A stretch of DNA of 60,316 nucleotides from Clostridium oryzae (GCF_002029235.1 NZ_MZGV01000028.1:1-60316), one strand, 5' to 3'; shown: positions 26,750-35,400, counted from the first letter of the stretch. Notes: generated from the sequence alone by a model not told the origin. Translations and numbers: made by a program.

Positions 26750-27976
26750 ATGAACAAATTAATTAGAACTTATACAAACCTTCCAAAAGAAATGTATGCT
26801 ATGTGTTTTGCAAAACTCGTTAATAGCTTTGGTGATTTTGTAGTACCATTTCTTGCACTTTATCTAACTCAGAAAATTGGCATGTCTGCAGCTGCCTCAG
26901 GAATTGTAGTAACGTTAGCTTCAATTATCGGTATTCCTGCATCTCTTATCGGTGGACAAGTAGCAGATAAATTAGGAAGAAAAAAAGTATATATATATGC
27001 TCAATCTATATCGGCCTTGGCCTTGATACCTTGTGCTGCTACCCAAAATGAAGTTATCTGCGTAACATCTCTATTAATAAGCACATTTTTTAATGGTTTC
27101 ATAAGGCCTGCTTTTAGTTCCATAGTTACAGATATTCTTCCTGCAAATCAAAGACAAGCTGGGTTCTCTCTGCAGTATCTGTCGATAAATGTTGGCGTAT
27201 CAATAGGACCTATTGTTGCAGGCTTTCTATTTAATAATCTGTTACCCATGCTATTTATAGGGGATGCACTAACCTCATTTATTGCAGTGTTTTCAGTTTG
27301 GAAATATATTAAAGAGACTAACCCATCTCATAAACATATAAAACAGCATGAAAATCATGCTGAAAAAGCAGAAAAGGGAAATGTTTTTGAAATGCTATAT
27401 AAAAGACCTCACTTATGTTTGTTCTTTTTAATAAATGTAGCTTATAGCTTTATTTATTCTCAACATAGGTTTGCTTTGCCTATAACGCTTAATTCGGTAT
27501 TCAGCCATAATGGCGCTAAAATGTTTGGTTATGTAATGAGTGTTAATGCACTTACAGTTCTAGCATTAACCGTATTTATAGGAGCACTTACGAAAAAAAA
27601 TCACCCTTTATCTAATCTTGTCTTTGCTGGAATATCCTATGCAATAGGTTTCGGAATGCTTGGATATATAAATCATTTTTCTCTATTTATCGTATCCACT
27701 GTAATATGGACTACAGGAGAAATATTAAGTACTATAAGTTCAGGTGTATATGTGGCAAACAATAGTCCGATCAATTATAGAGCTAGACTAAATGCAATAT
27801 CTTCAATAGGTTGGGGAGCAGGCGCAGCAATCAGTACCTCTTTTTCTGGAATATATATTCATAATCATGGGTATAAAAGCATCTGGACATTAACTATCTT
27901 CATAGCTCTAATATCAGCTTTATTAATGTTTGGGTTAAAGGTATTTTCAAAACGAATTGAGAAAAGGGGAAAGTGA
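26750..27976 (+). CDS. MFS transporter, tandem copy 1
   Basis: A 408-residue major facilitator protein with about twelve membrane helices. The loop 2-3 signature GGQVADKLGRKKVY is typical of drug-exporter-type MFS proteins. It is strongly similar to the next gene along its whole length, including NNLLPMLFIGDA and YVANNSP. It has AGGAGG 8 nt before its ATG. The substrate is unknown; export of a small molecule or drug is most likely. The stop codon lies inside what looks like a decayed hairpin element. Confidence 0.87.
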   Translation: MNKLIRTYTNLPKEMYAMCFAKLVNSFGDFVVPFLALYLTQKIGMSAAASGIVVTLASIIGIPASLIGGQVADKLGRKKVYIYAQSISALALIPCAATQNEVICVTSLLISTFFNGFIRPAFSSIVTDILPANQRQAGFSLQYLSINVGVSIGPIVAGFLFNNLLPMLFIGDALTSFIAVFSVWKYIKETNPSHKHIKQHENHAEKAEKGNVFEMLYKRPHLCLFFLINVAYSFIYSQHRFALPITLNSVFSHNGAKMFGYVMSVNALTVLALTVFIGALTKKNHPLSNLVFAGISYAIGFGMLGYINHFSLFIVSTVIWTTGEILSTISSGVYVANNSPINYRARLNAISSIGWGAGAAISTSFSGIYIHNHGYKSIWTLTIFIALISALLMFGLKVFSKRIEKRGK

Positions 27977-27997
27977 TTTCTGGCTAAAAAATGTTGC
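27966..27997 (+). repeat. Decayed half of a hairpin element
   Basis: GGGGAAAGTGATTTCTGGCT followed by AAAAAATGTTGC resembles the left half and core of the copy at 29256 (GGAAGTGATTTCCGTCGGCT then ATAAAATGCC). The right arm is missing. It occupies the same place relative to its MFS gene, so the element was probably duplicated with the gene. Confidence 0.45.
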
Positions 27998-28051
27998 AAA
28001 CAGCTATTTATAGTAATACTTAATTTTTAACAAAGACAGGAGGATTCACAA

Positions 28052-29284
28052 ATGAAAAGATTAATCGGTATTTATACAGGACTTCCTAAATCAATGTATT
28101 TCATATGTCTAGCTACAGTTATTAATCGCTTTGGTGATTTTGTCGTGCCATTCCTAGCATTATATTTAACTCAAAAGATAGGTATGCGGGCTGTTACATC
28201 CGGTTTTATCGTTACTCTAGCTTCGCTTATCGGAATACCCGCATCTATGATAGGCGGACAAGTATCAGATATCTTAGGCAGAAAAAAAGTATATATAATA
28301 GCACAATTTATATCTGCTGTATTTTTAATTCCCTGTGCTTTAACCAGAAATGCAGTAATTAGTGTATCCTTTCTTCTGCTAAGCACATTTTTTAATGGCT
28401 TTTTGCGACCCGCCTTTTCTTCGATAATTGCTGATATTCTTCCTGCTGAAAGGCGCCAAGCCGGCTTTTCTCTTAATTATCTCGCTATAAACGTTGGTGT
28501 CTCAGTAGGTCCTGTTGTAGCTGGTTTTCTTTTTAATAACCTATTACCAATGCTATTTATAGGAGATGCTATAACTTCTTTCGCTGCAGTGTTCTTAATA
28601 TGGAAATACGTAAAAGAACCAGATGCGTCCTTACATAAGAAATCTACGAAAAACAAAGCCGAAAAAGCTGAGAGTGGGAATATTCTGCAGATGCTTTATA
28701 AGAGACCTCATATATGCTTATTCATTATTATAAAATCAGTATATTCCTTTGTTTATTCTCAGCACAAATTTGCTTTACCTATAACTTTAAATGCTGTATT
28801 TAGAAACGATGGTGCCCGCATATTCGGATATGTTATGAGCATAAATGCTGTAACTGTGCTTGTACTTACTGTTTTTATAGGTGCATTAACTCGAAAAAAT
28901 CATGCACTGTTCAACATGGTGCTTTCAGGAATTATGTACGCTGTAGGTTTTGGTATGATAGGCTATGTAGACAGCTATAGCCTGATTATTCTATCTACTA
29001 TTATATGGACGACAGGTGAAATTTTGAGCAGTACTAATGCTGGTGTATATGTGGCAAACAATAGTCCAAGCAATTATAGAGCAAGATTAAACGCTATATA
29101 CTCTATTGGAGGTGCAATAGGTTCAGCTGCTAGCACATCCTTTTCTGGAGCATACATACAGTCCTATGGCTGCAAAAGCATATGGGGATTGACGTTAATC
29201 ATATCGCTTATAGCAGTAGTCTGTATGTTTGCACTAAAAATATTCACACAAAAAAGGGCAGGAAGTGATTTCCGTCGGCTATAA
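28052..29284 (+). CDS. MFS transporter, tandem copy 2
   Basis: A 410-residue paralogue of the preceding MFS gene, 75 bp downstream, with about twelve helices and the GGQVSDILGRKKVY signature. AGGAGG lies upstream of the ATG. Its last residues (AGSDFRRL) are encoded by the left arm and core of the hairpin element at 29256-29311, so the original stop was probably lost when the element formed or inserted. Substrate unknown. Confidence 0.87.
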   Translation: MKRLIGIYTGLPKSMYFICLATVINRFGDFVVPFLALYLTQKIGMRAVTSGFIVTLASLIGIPASMIGGQVSDILGRKKVYIIAQFISAVFLIPCALTRNAVISVSFLLLSTFFNGFLRPAFSSIIADILPAERRQAGFSLNYLAINVGVSVGPVVAGFLFNNLLPMLFIGDAITSFAAVFLIWKYVKEPDASLHKKSTKNKAEKAESGNILQMLYKRPHICLFIIIKSVYSFVYSQHKFALPITLNAVFRNDGARIFGYVMSINAVTVLVLTVFIGALTRKNHALFNMVLSGIMYAVGFGMIGYVDSYSLIILSTIIWTTGEILSSTNAGVYVANNSPSNYRARLNAIYSIGGAIGSAASTSFSGAYIQSYGCKSIWGLTLIISLIAVVCMFALKIFTQKRAGSDFRRL

Positions 29285-29311
29285 AATGCCTCCTCCAACC
29301 ACTTCCTGCCC
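29256..29311 (-). repeat. GTCGGCT-core hairpin element, copy 5
   Basis: GGGCAGGAAGTG (29256-29267) and CACTTCCTGCCC (29300-29311) pair perfectly around TCCGTCGGCTATAAAATGCC plus TCCTCC. The next pairs inward (ATT with AAC) give one G-U on the minus strand. It overlaps the end of the MFS gene and lies 125 nt beyond the RNase J stop on the opposite strand. Confidence 0.8.
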
Positions 29312-29400
29312 TATGCCGTAACTCTTAATATTCACAAAATGCTCTTATTATACTGCTTCTGTTGCCTTCTTATCTTAATTCACTAACTTCAAAATATATA
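29312..29400. repeat. Downstream repeat block, copy 1
   Basis: The stretch from TATGCCGTAACTCTTAATAT to CACTAACTTCAAAATATAT matches the blocks at 31542, 33650 and 38312. It follows a hairpin element in every case. Confidence 0.6.
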
Positions 29401-29435
29401 ATTTCCTAGAAACTAAAAATCGCTGATTTTTCAGT

Positions 29436-31106
29436 TTAAATCTCCATAATTATTGGAAGTATAATTGGTCTCCTTCTAGTTTTATTATAAAGAAATTCTC
29501 CCAAAGAACATTTAATATTAGATTTGATTACCATCCATTCGGTAATTCGCTTATCCATACATTTGTCTATTTCTTCCTTTACTAGCTCGGTAGCTTCCTT
29601 GAGCAAGTCTCCAGACTCCTTAACATACACGAACCCTCTAGTTATTATGTCAGGTCCTGAAAGTACAGTAAAGGATTCTTTATCAATTGTTACAACTACT
29701 GTTAATATTCCATCTTGAGACAGATGCTTTCTATCTCTCAAAACTATGTTTCCTACATCACCTATGCCAAGACCATCAATCATAATAGATCCTGAAGTTA
29801 CTCTGCCTGCCATTTTAGCACTATTCCTGCTCAGTTCAAGTACATCACCAGTTTCCATGATAAAAATGTTCTGTGAGTCCATGCCAAGGCTTTCTGCAAG
29901 TAATTTATGTCGTTTTAAATGCCTATATTCACCGTGAACAGGCATAAAAAACTTAGGTTTCAACAATGAGTGCATAAGCTTCAGTTCCTCTTGGCAGGCA
30001 TGCCCTGACACGTGAACTTCTTCAAGAGCATTGTAAACAACTTCAGCTCCCTTTTTGAAAAGTTCATCAATCAGCCTAGCTATTAGCTTTTCGTTTCCTG
30101 GTATCGGTGAAGCAGAAATTATAATTAAATCGTCTTTCTGAACTGAGATTTTCTTATGCGTGGAATATGCAATTCTGGACAAGGCTGCCATCGGTTCACC
30201 CTGGCTTCCTGTAGTAATTATAGTTACCTTTTCCGGTGGATATTTATCGATATCATCTACACTGATAATATTATTTTTATCTAAATGCATATATCCTAAT
30301 TCCATAGCTATATCAGATATTTTCTCCATACTTCGTCCACTGAAAGCTACTTTTCTGCCATAGTGCAGCGATGAGTTAACTATTTGCTGCATTCTATTTA
30401 TATTGGATGCAAAAGATGCTACAATAACTCTTCCTTTCGCTTTACCGAAAATTCTAGTCAAATTTTCTCCTATGATTTTTTCAGAAACGGTGTATCCTGG
30501 TCTCTCAACATTTGTGCTGTCAGCCATCAACAATAGAACCTTTTGTTTTCCGAGTTTAGCAAAATGCTGAAGATCAATAACCTCACCATCAATTGGTGTA
30601 TAGTCTACTTTAAAATCTCCAGTATGGACTATAACTCCTTGCGGAGTTTGTATAGCCAAGGCACAGGAATCTGAAATACTGTGACAGGTTCTTATAAATT
30701 CAATTTTAAGATTATCGGTTTTAACGCTTTCCCCAGCCTTAACTTCAATAAGCGTGCAGTCCGACAGCATATTGTGCTCTTCAAGTTTACTTTTTACTAG
30801 ACCGAGTGTCAGCTTAGTACCATAGACAGGCATATTTAGCTGCCTGAGAATATAAGGAATACCCCCTATATGGTCTTCATGTCCATGGGTTAAAAACAAT
30901 CCTTTTACTTTGCTTTTGTTATTAACTAAATAAGTTATGTCCGGTATAACTAAATCTATACCGTACATTTCCGTATCCGGGAACGCTAACCCACAGTCAA
31001 TTACTATTATTTCATCGCCGTACTCTATTGCTGTAATGTTTTTGCCAATCTCCCCTAATCCCCCTAGCGGAATTACTCTTACCTTAGATTTATTTTTTGT
31101 TACCAT
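29436..31106 (-). CDS. Ribonuclease J
   Basis: A 556-residue metallo-beta-lactamase/beta-CASP nuclease, the usual RNase J length, acting as 5'-3' exonuclease and endonuclease in mRNA decay and rRNA maturation. HGHEDH at 74-79 (after T73) is the zinc motif, HTGDFK and the beta-CASP motifs (ADSTNVERPG, SASPIPGNE, VSGHACQEE, PVHGEYRH) follow in order. The start is the ATG at 31106 with AGGAG 6 nt upstream; the longer frame adds 15 residues foreign to the family. An extended -10 promoter lies 135 bp upstream. The symbol is left blank because clostridia can carry more than one. Confidence 0.93.
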   Translation of the reverse strand: MVTKNKSKVRVIPLGGLGEIGKNITAIEYGDEIIVIDCGLAFPDTEMYGIDLVIPDITYLVNNKSKVKGLFLTHGHEDHIGGIPYILRQLNMPVYGTKLTLGLVKSKLEEHNMLSDCTLIEVKAGESVKTDNLKIEFIRTCHSISDSCALAIQTPQGVIVHTGDFKVDYTPIDGEVIDLQHFAKLGKQKVLLLMADSTNVERPGYTVSEKIIGENLTRIFGKAKGRVIVASFASNINRMQQIVNSSLHYGRKVAFSGRSMEKISDIAMELGYMHLDKNNIISVDDIDKYPPEKVTIITTGSQGEPMAALSRIAYSTHKKISVQKDDLIIISASPIPGNEKLIARLIDELFKKGAEVVYNALEEVHVSGHACQEELKLMHSLLKPKFFMPVHGEYRHLKRHKLLAESLGMDSQNIFIMETGDVLELSRNSAKMAGRVTSGSIMIDGLGIGDVGNIVLRDRKHLSQDGILTVVVTIDKESFTVLSGPDIITRGFVYVKESGDLLKEATELVKEEIDKCMDKRITEWMVIKSNIKCSLGEFLYNKTRRRPIILPIIMEI

Positions 31107-31238
31107 CGAAACTCCTATCCGGTAAAAAATACCATATCGACCCTTTACCATAAAAATATTATTTATATACTTATTTTGAATAAAAAAGGAAATATTTATA
31201 CATATAGTAATGTAATGTTCTCTTTCTATTTATCTAAT

Positions 31239-31247
31239 ATTATACCA
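31239..31247 (-). promoter_or_regulatory. RNase J promoter, extended -10
   Basis: On the minus strand TGGTATAAT (31247-31239) gives a TG-extended -10 box with no good -35, implying a leader of about 125 nt. The leader is AT-rich with no clear structure. Confidence 0.45.
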
Positions 31248-31334
31248 TATATATCTTCTATAAATAATAAATATTATTTTCAACAACTTTTTAGTATTAT
31301 TATACTTCTCCTATGAGCATCAACAATAACTTTA

Positions 31335-31460
31335 GCATCTTTTAGTCAAATTTCCTAACGGCTCATAACTCGGCTATGCCTCAAACAATTCGCCATCTTA
31401 ACGGAAATTTGCCTAAAAGACACGGATAATTGCTAAACTCGCTCCAAATGCCTCCGTCGG
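31335..31460 (-). repeat. 126-nt structured domain, copy 1
   Basis: It is about 96% identical to 38172-38296. CTTTTAG-T-CAAATTTCC pairs with GGAAATTTG-C-CTAAAAG over 16 bp with one mismatch. Inside lie GGC/GCC pairings, including a small GGC-TAT-GCC hairpin that keeps pairing in the other copy through a wobble. It ends in the core CCAAATGCCTCCGTCGG of the short hairpin elements. A structured RNA is likely; the strand is not certain. Confidence 0.65.
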
Positions 31461-31541
31461 GGTGAAATGTCTAAATGACCTTTCACGGGCTATTTGCGAA
31501 TGACAATGAGTATGTATAAATAGCCCCGGAGGACCATTTTT
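31461..31541. repeat. Nested hairpins after the 126-nt domain
   Basis: GTGAAA..TTTCAC with the apical GTCTAAATGAC, then GGGCTATTT..AAATAGCCC, are enclosed by CCTCCG (ending the domain) pairing with CGGAGG, followed by ACCATTTTT. The apical GTCTAAATGAC recurs in the element at 58146-58199. No gene lies in 31107-31793 and this is the main content. Confidence 0.5.
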
Positions 31542-31679
31542 ATGCTCTAACTCTTAATTTTTACATAGTACTTTTATCTTATTAATTCTATTACCTTTCT
31601 ATCTTAATTCACTAACTTCAAAATATATTACCGTCTCTTTTTAACTTCTTCATAAACACTTTGTACCGTTTTTTTATTT
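31542..31679. repeat. Downstream repeat block, copy 2
   Basis: From TGCTCTAACTCTTAATTTTT to CCGTTTTTTTATTTA it parallels 38312-38449. Similarity stops sharply at TTTA, where the sequence changes to GGCTATGTTAAAGAAC. Confidence 0.6.
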
Positions 31680-31680
31680 A

Positions 31681-31710
31681 GGCTATGTTAAAGAACAGTG
31701 TTGATAATAT
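31681..31710. mobile_element. Possible insertion-sequence end
   Basis: GGCTATGTTAAAGAACAGTG and the following TTGATAATAT begin exactly where the repeat block breaks off. The form is like a transposon terminal repeat, and an IS1595-type transposase lies 0.8 kb to the right. I could not find the inverse copy near 33532-33620, so this is a suggestion only. Confidence 0.3.
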
Positions 31711-31720
31711 GCAATTTTTT

Positions 31721-31745
31721 AAGGGAACTTGTTAAAAGTTCCCTT
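31721..31745 (-). terminator. Hairpin after the GNAT gene
   Basis: AAGGGAACTT and AAGTTCCCTT form a 10-bp stem with a 5-nt loop 48 nt beyond the GNAT stop. The T-run lies on the plus-strand upstream side, so termination on the minus strand is not clear-cut. Confidence 0.4.
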
Positions 31746-31793
31746 AATGCACATTTTAAGAATATTATGTATTAAGTTTACTGTAGATTGTGT

Positions 31794-32330
31794 TTATTTT
31801 GAACGCAAAAAATAGTGCTCTCCTTCATATGCATTGCCTTCACAGAAGTCAATTTTTAATAATGTATTCCGCCTTTCAACAGCTTGAGGTATTGCCTTAG
31901 TTGCAATCATATCAACCTCAAACAAATCAAAAAAGTTCTCGTTACAAACACTAAATATTTCGTTTAAGTAATCTGCATTTTCGTATTCAGAAGAAACATC
32001 AACTCGGAGTATTCCCGTTTTAATTTTATATTTACCAACATAACCAAACATTTCCACTGTTCCAATAGCTTTAGATAGTGCTTTATCTATAATTGCAAAG
32101 CGTATAAATTCTTGTTGAGAATATGCACAAAGCCAAGCTTTAGTACATTGTAACATATCCTCAATTGTGTAAATACAAAAATCGCCTGTACACCTATCAG
32201 AGTTAAAAATTTTTTGTGCCTTACTATCAGAATAACATTTAAGTAGACCTTCGGAATCTTCTTCTGAAACGAGTCTTAAAATAAAACTTTCTGTTTCAAA
32301 AGTGGGGCATATTTCATATGGGTTCTTCAT
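31794..32330 (-). CDS. GNAT-family N-acetyltransferase
   Basis: 178 residues with the ribosomal-protein-acetyltransferase (RimJ/RimL) style of start (TESFILRLVSEEDSEGLLKCY) and a fold ending in NTLLKIDFCEG. It would use acetyl-CoA on an unknown amine. The usual R/QxxGxG/A motif is poorly preserved. The start is the ATG at 32330 with AGGAGG 6 nt upstream. It lies directly after the broken transposase gene in the same direction. Acetyltransferase passengers are known in IS1595-family elements, so it may be cargo. Confidence 0.75.
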   Translation of the reverse strand: MKNPYEICPTFETESFILRLVSEEDSEGLLKCYSDSKAQKIFNSDRCTGDFCIYTIEDMLQCTKAWLCAYSQQEFIRFAIIDKALSKAIGTVEMFGYVGKYKIKTGILRVDVSSEYENADYLNEIFSVCNENFFDLFEVDMIATKAIPQAVERRNTLLKIDFCEGNAYEGEHYFLRSK

Positions 32331-32468
32331 AAAAATCCTCCTCATCATGTATATTATATAAACTTTCTTCGCTTCACATTTCTTACCATTGTGCTACAAA
32401 AATCTACAATTCTCTATTTACTTTATTATATAACATGTAGAGGTATAATTTCAAATATTTTACACGCA

Positions 32469-33531
32469 TTATACATAGATTGCTTCTCTAATCCTAAAAT
32501 CCTTTAATTTTGTGTCAGTATGAGAGGTATAGGATTGAACCAATAAATTTTTGCTCTTTATAGTATCTTTCTCGGTATTAAAGATTTCAAGCCATTTAAA
32601 CCAATACATATAATTAGCAAGATATTTAGTTGCAACGCCATTAAACCTATTCATCCACTTCTTTAATTTGCTATAGAAGGCGTTAATATGTTGTTATATG
32701 ATATATGCCTTCTTTATGTTTACCACGCTTAATTTGTTGGAGTTCTACGCCTAAATTTTGGGCGAACTGAATATAACTCTTATGGGAGTCTGTACAAAGA
32801 ATGGCTTCATCCTCAATTCTACCTGTAAAGAGCCTTTCTAAATCTGTATGCTTCATTCTTCCTTTACATATAAGTTCAGTAATAAGATTTCCTGTTATAT
32901 CCATAGCACATAAAACGCATACCTGTTCCTTTGAAATACCTCTTTTTCTCTTTTCATCTTTACTGCTATAACTACCCTTAACACCTCTTTTATGGACTTT
33001 TCGGGGAATTGTAAAAGTAGTGTTTTTCCTATGGTTTCCTTTAAAGGACTCCCTGAAGAACGCCTCGTCAACTTCTATAACACCACCCACACTTCCGATA
33101 CCCATAAAGGCTCTAATTGCGTCCAATATTTTATGCCTCCAGTAAAATGATGTGGGTATGCTTATTTTAACTTTCTCTGCACATTTTCTTATGGAATAGC
33201 CATTTATCATGCACTTGGCATATTGTATCCATTGCTTAACATCTTTCTTGCTATTATGCTTTGGAGAGAGTGTAAAGTCGGTAAAAGTCTTTCGGCAGAA
33301 CTTGCAGATATATCTTTATTTTTCTTTATATTTTCCATTTCTGGATACTTCATCATGACCACAATGAGGGCAGACTTTCCCCCTTGAAAATCTGTTTTCC
33401 TTAACTTCATTTGTAACTTCTGTAGCAAATGAGCCTAACACAAACACTTCTTCAAGATAATGTAGTATTTCCTCTTGTCCTGCTGTACCTAAAGCCTCTA
33501 TATCATTCTTTACTGACTCTACAGTTGGCAA
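32469..33531 (-). pseudogene. IS1595-family (ISXO2-like) transposase, two lesions
   Basis: Read in one frame from a TTG at 33531 this gives a zinc ribbon (CPHCGHDE ... YICKFCRKTF), a helix-turn-helix region (GYSIRKCAEKVKI) and a DDE domain (VIEVDEAFFRE, LCTDSHKSY). Two defects break it. One is a single in-frame TAA at 33316-33318 inside the zinc ribbon. The other is one extra A at about 32697 (HKEGIYHI then a frame change), after which the other frame supplies INAFYSKLKKWMNRFNG and the last 60 residues to 32469. Everything else seems intact, so inactivation is recent. Clear terminal repeats were not found. Confidence 0.85.
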
Positions 33532-33618
33532 AAAGCATAATTTCCTACGAAAAAGAAGATTACTTTTTCATTCTACTTGGTGAAAGCACGCTTTCATGAA
33601 CATTTCCTAGAGACAAAT

Positions 33619-33649
33619 AAAAGATAGTGGCATCCATCGACTATCTTTT
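33619..33649. repeat. Short hairpin element related to the family
   Basis: AAAAGATAGT and ACTATCTTTT form a 10-bp stem around GGCATCCATCG, followed by TTATGCCCTAACTC as in the other long copies. The core is much reduced. Confidence 0.5.
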
Positions 33650-33780
33650 TTATGCCCTAACTCCTAATATTTGAAAAATTCTTTTATTTCATTACTTCTG
33701 TTGTCTTCTTCTATTAATTTATTAACTTTAAAATACATTACTTTTTCTCTTTAACTACTTCGTAAACATTTAGTTTTCTC
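33650..33780. repeat. Downstream repeat block, copy 3
   Basis: TATGCCCTAACTCCTAATAT through CTTCGTAAACATTTAG is a diverged copy of the block at 31542 and 38312. Confidence 0.55.
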
Positions 33781-33872
33781 AAAATGCTGCCTCCTTCATT
33801 GCATAAGCTAGTATTCTCTGTACAACAAATATCTTCTGTTCTGAACTTATGTATGAAAAACAAACTTATCTT

Positions 33873-33886
33873 GTAACATTTGTTAC
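33873..33886. promoter_or_regulatory. Small palindrome before the hemerythrin gene
   Basis: GTAACATTTGTTAC has 5-bp arms and lies 23 bp before TATAAT (33909-33914). It could be an operator of an FNR/Crp-type or similar redox regulator. The evidence is thin. Confidence 0.3.
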
Positions 33887-33969
33887 CGAATAATTTGGAG
33901 TTTAAACGTATAATTGAGAATGTAAGGAACAAATTTAATAATTCGAATGTGAAAGTGAGGAATTTATTT

Positions 33970-34383
33970 ATGCATATAGATAATTTAATACGACAGCATA
34001 AAACTATTTATGAAAGTATTGAAACTTTAGAAACACTAATTAGAAAAAATAATATTGAGCAGGATGCCTTTGATGTATCTCTGAAACTTAACCTACTTAT
34101 GGGTACATTAAAGATACATCTTCAGTCAGAAGACGAATTCCTATATCCAGCGCTTCTAAATAGTGGTGATGATAAAATAAAAACAATGGCAAGGGAATAC
34201 ATAGGCGAAATGGGAAGTATAAGCTCAGACTTTCAAGCTTACAAGGTCCAATTTGATACTAAAAGCAAAATCATCGGGAATGCACAAAGCTTTATAATTT
34301 CTACAACCCAAATACTTAAATTGCTAAAGAACAGATTAAATAAAGAAGATAATCTTCTGTATCCGACTATAGAGAATATTTAG
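33970..34383 (+). CDS. Hemerythrin-like HHE domain protein
   Basis: 137 residues forming a four-helix bundle with the metal ligands expected of HHE proteins: H in LIRQHKT, H and E in LKIHLQSEDEFLYP, and a C-terminal LNKEDNLLYPTIEN. It should bind a di-iron site and may handle oxygen or nitric oxide in this anaerobe. The C-terminal His of classical hemerythrins is replaced by K-E-D here, so the centre may be altered. The start is the ATG at 33970 with GAGGA upstream; the longer frame runs through the promoter. Confidence 0.8.
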   Translation: MHIDNLIRQHKTIYESIETLETLIRKNNIEQDAFDVSLKLNLLMGTLKIHLQSEDEFLYPALLNSGDDKIKTMAREYIGEMGSISSDFQAYKVQFDTKSKIIGNAQSFIISTTQILKLLKNRLNKEDNLLYPTIENI

Positions 34384-34542
34384 CCTTGTACTATCATTCC
34401 TAAGGAATCTACTACTTCTTATTTATTTTTTTGATTGTCATATAATACCAACTTAGTTAGCCATTGCGAAAATAATTAATCATTGAGTTATTTTTCAAAT
34501 TGATATATGATTAATGTAAAATTTTCCATCAGAGGTGTTTAT

Positions 34543-34668
34543 ATGGAGATTATTTTCATTCCAAGTACAACAGTTATTACTATTATAAATATAGCACTTT
34601 GGGGTGGTATTGCTTATTTAATAATAAAAGCTGTTAAGAAACATAACAAAAAGATTAGAAGTAGTTAA
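34543..34668 (+). CDS. Small single-pass membrane protein, 41 residues
   Basis: An unrecognised small protein: about 27 hydrophobic residues (IIFIPSTTVITIINIALWGG and onward) followed by a basic tail KAVKKHNKKIRSS. The AGAGGTG ribosome site lies 5 nt before the ATG and a terminator-like hairpin follows the stop within 15 nt, which together argue that it is real. The form resembles many small clostridial membrane proteins of unknown role. Confidence 0.7.
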   Translation: MEIIFIPSTTVITIINIALWGGIAYLIIKAVKKHNKKIRSS

Positions 34669-34679
34669 TTAATAAATAG

Positions 34680-34701
34680 AGAGGCTGTTACCATAGCCTC
34701 T
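34680..34701 (+). terminator. Terminator of the small membrane protein gene
   Basis: AGAGGCT and AGCCTCT pair around 8 nt and are followed by TTCTC on the plus strand. It overlaps the end of the convergent GNAT gene. Confidence 0.55.
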
Positions 34702-35224
34702 TTCTCATCCACAGTATCTCTATTTTTTTACCATCTATCTCTGCTTCACAACTATCAAAAATGCTAAATCCAACCCTTTTATAAACCTTTTCCGCCCGCT
34801 GGTTGAACTTAGCTACACCAAGCCTCACGTACTGACCTCTATATTTATGGAAATCTACAGCAAAATTAATGCATTCGGTAACAAATTGCTTTCCAATACC
34901 TTTTCCTGTAAGCTCAGGTTTCAATCCAAAACCTATCCACATTTCATATGCTGCTTCAGGGTTATTTCTTACAGTTTCAATTTCCACATAACCATCATCT
35001 TCGGAGTCCTTTCCCACTGACCTGAAAAATTCCACAGTGAGCTCTCCTATCAGCTCGTTCTTGTCATCTAAAACGGCAAACCTCTCAGAGCCCCAGCTTT
35101 TTTCTTCTAACAACTCTTCAGCTTCATTCGCATAATCATATATAGCATATTCTCCATCATATTTCCATTTGTCTATCATTTGCTGTGCATATTCTCTATT
35201 ATTAGGTACAATTCTAAATTTCAC
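34688..35224 (-). CDS. GNAT-family N-acetyltransferase
   Basis: 178 residues with the acetyl-CoA motif PELTGKGIGKQFV (Q/RxxGxG/A) and the C-terminal KVYKRVGF element of GNAT enzymes. The substrate is unknown. The start is a GTG at 35224 with GAAGGTG 6 nt upstream; the longer frame to 35305 has no site and a non-family N-terminus. It is alone, convergent with the small membrane protein gene. Confidence 0.83.
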   Translation of the reverse strand: MKFRIVPNNREYAQQMIDKWKYDGEYAIYDYANEAEELLEEKSWGSERFAVLDDKNELIGELTVEFFRSVGKDSEDDGYVEIETVRNNPEAAYEMWIGFGLKPELTGKGIGKQFVTECINFAVDFHKYRGQYVRLGVAKFNQRAEKVYKRVGFSIFDSCEAEIDGKKIEILWMRKRLW

Positions 35225-35336
35225 GCTATCACCTTCAATGTTAAGACATATATAAACTGCTTTAAAAATATTATATCGCCTTGAACCAAGACCATATATA
35301 TCCAAAATTATTCTGTACTAATTTTAAACATGCAAA

Positions 35337-35386
35337 AAGATGGAGTGCCCTCAGCTGGAAAGTATCTCCGCCGGCAACTCCATCTT
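35337..35386 (-). repeat. GTCGGCT-core hairpin element, copy 6 (diverged)
   Basis: AAGATGGAGTGCC (35337-35349) and GGCAACTCCATCTT (35373-35386) pair with one bulged base. The loop CTCAGCTGGAAAGTATCTCC keeps the general core pattern. It lies 15 nt beyond the CD3324-type stop codon. Confidence 0.6.
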
Positions 35387-35400
35387 ATAACCTCATGTGG

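Larger units (their letters stand above)
33532..33969. other. Non-coding stretch between transposase and hemerythrin gene
   Basis: No gene. It contains sequence upstream of the transposase that recurs at 38505-38540 (CAGTTGG, then AAAAA, then TTCCTA), a short hairpin at 33619-33649, a downstream repeat block (33650-33780) and the hemerythrin promoter region with the small palindrome at 33873. The open frame at 33738-33932 on the minus strand runs through the repeat block and is not supported. Confidence 0.6.

Noticed and set aside
31311..31460. 126-nt domain as a raiA-type or other known clostridial RNA
   Set aside because: Known motifs of this kind are usually single copy next to a specific gene; I could not match conserved positions from memory, so no name is given.
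33738..33932. Minus-strand frame ending NVYEVVKEKK, with similar frames at the other repeat blocks (e.g. YEEVKKKQ at 38400-38450)
   Set aside because: I considered a shared protein tail, but the frames lack starts and ribosome sites, and the repeats are better explained as non-coding.
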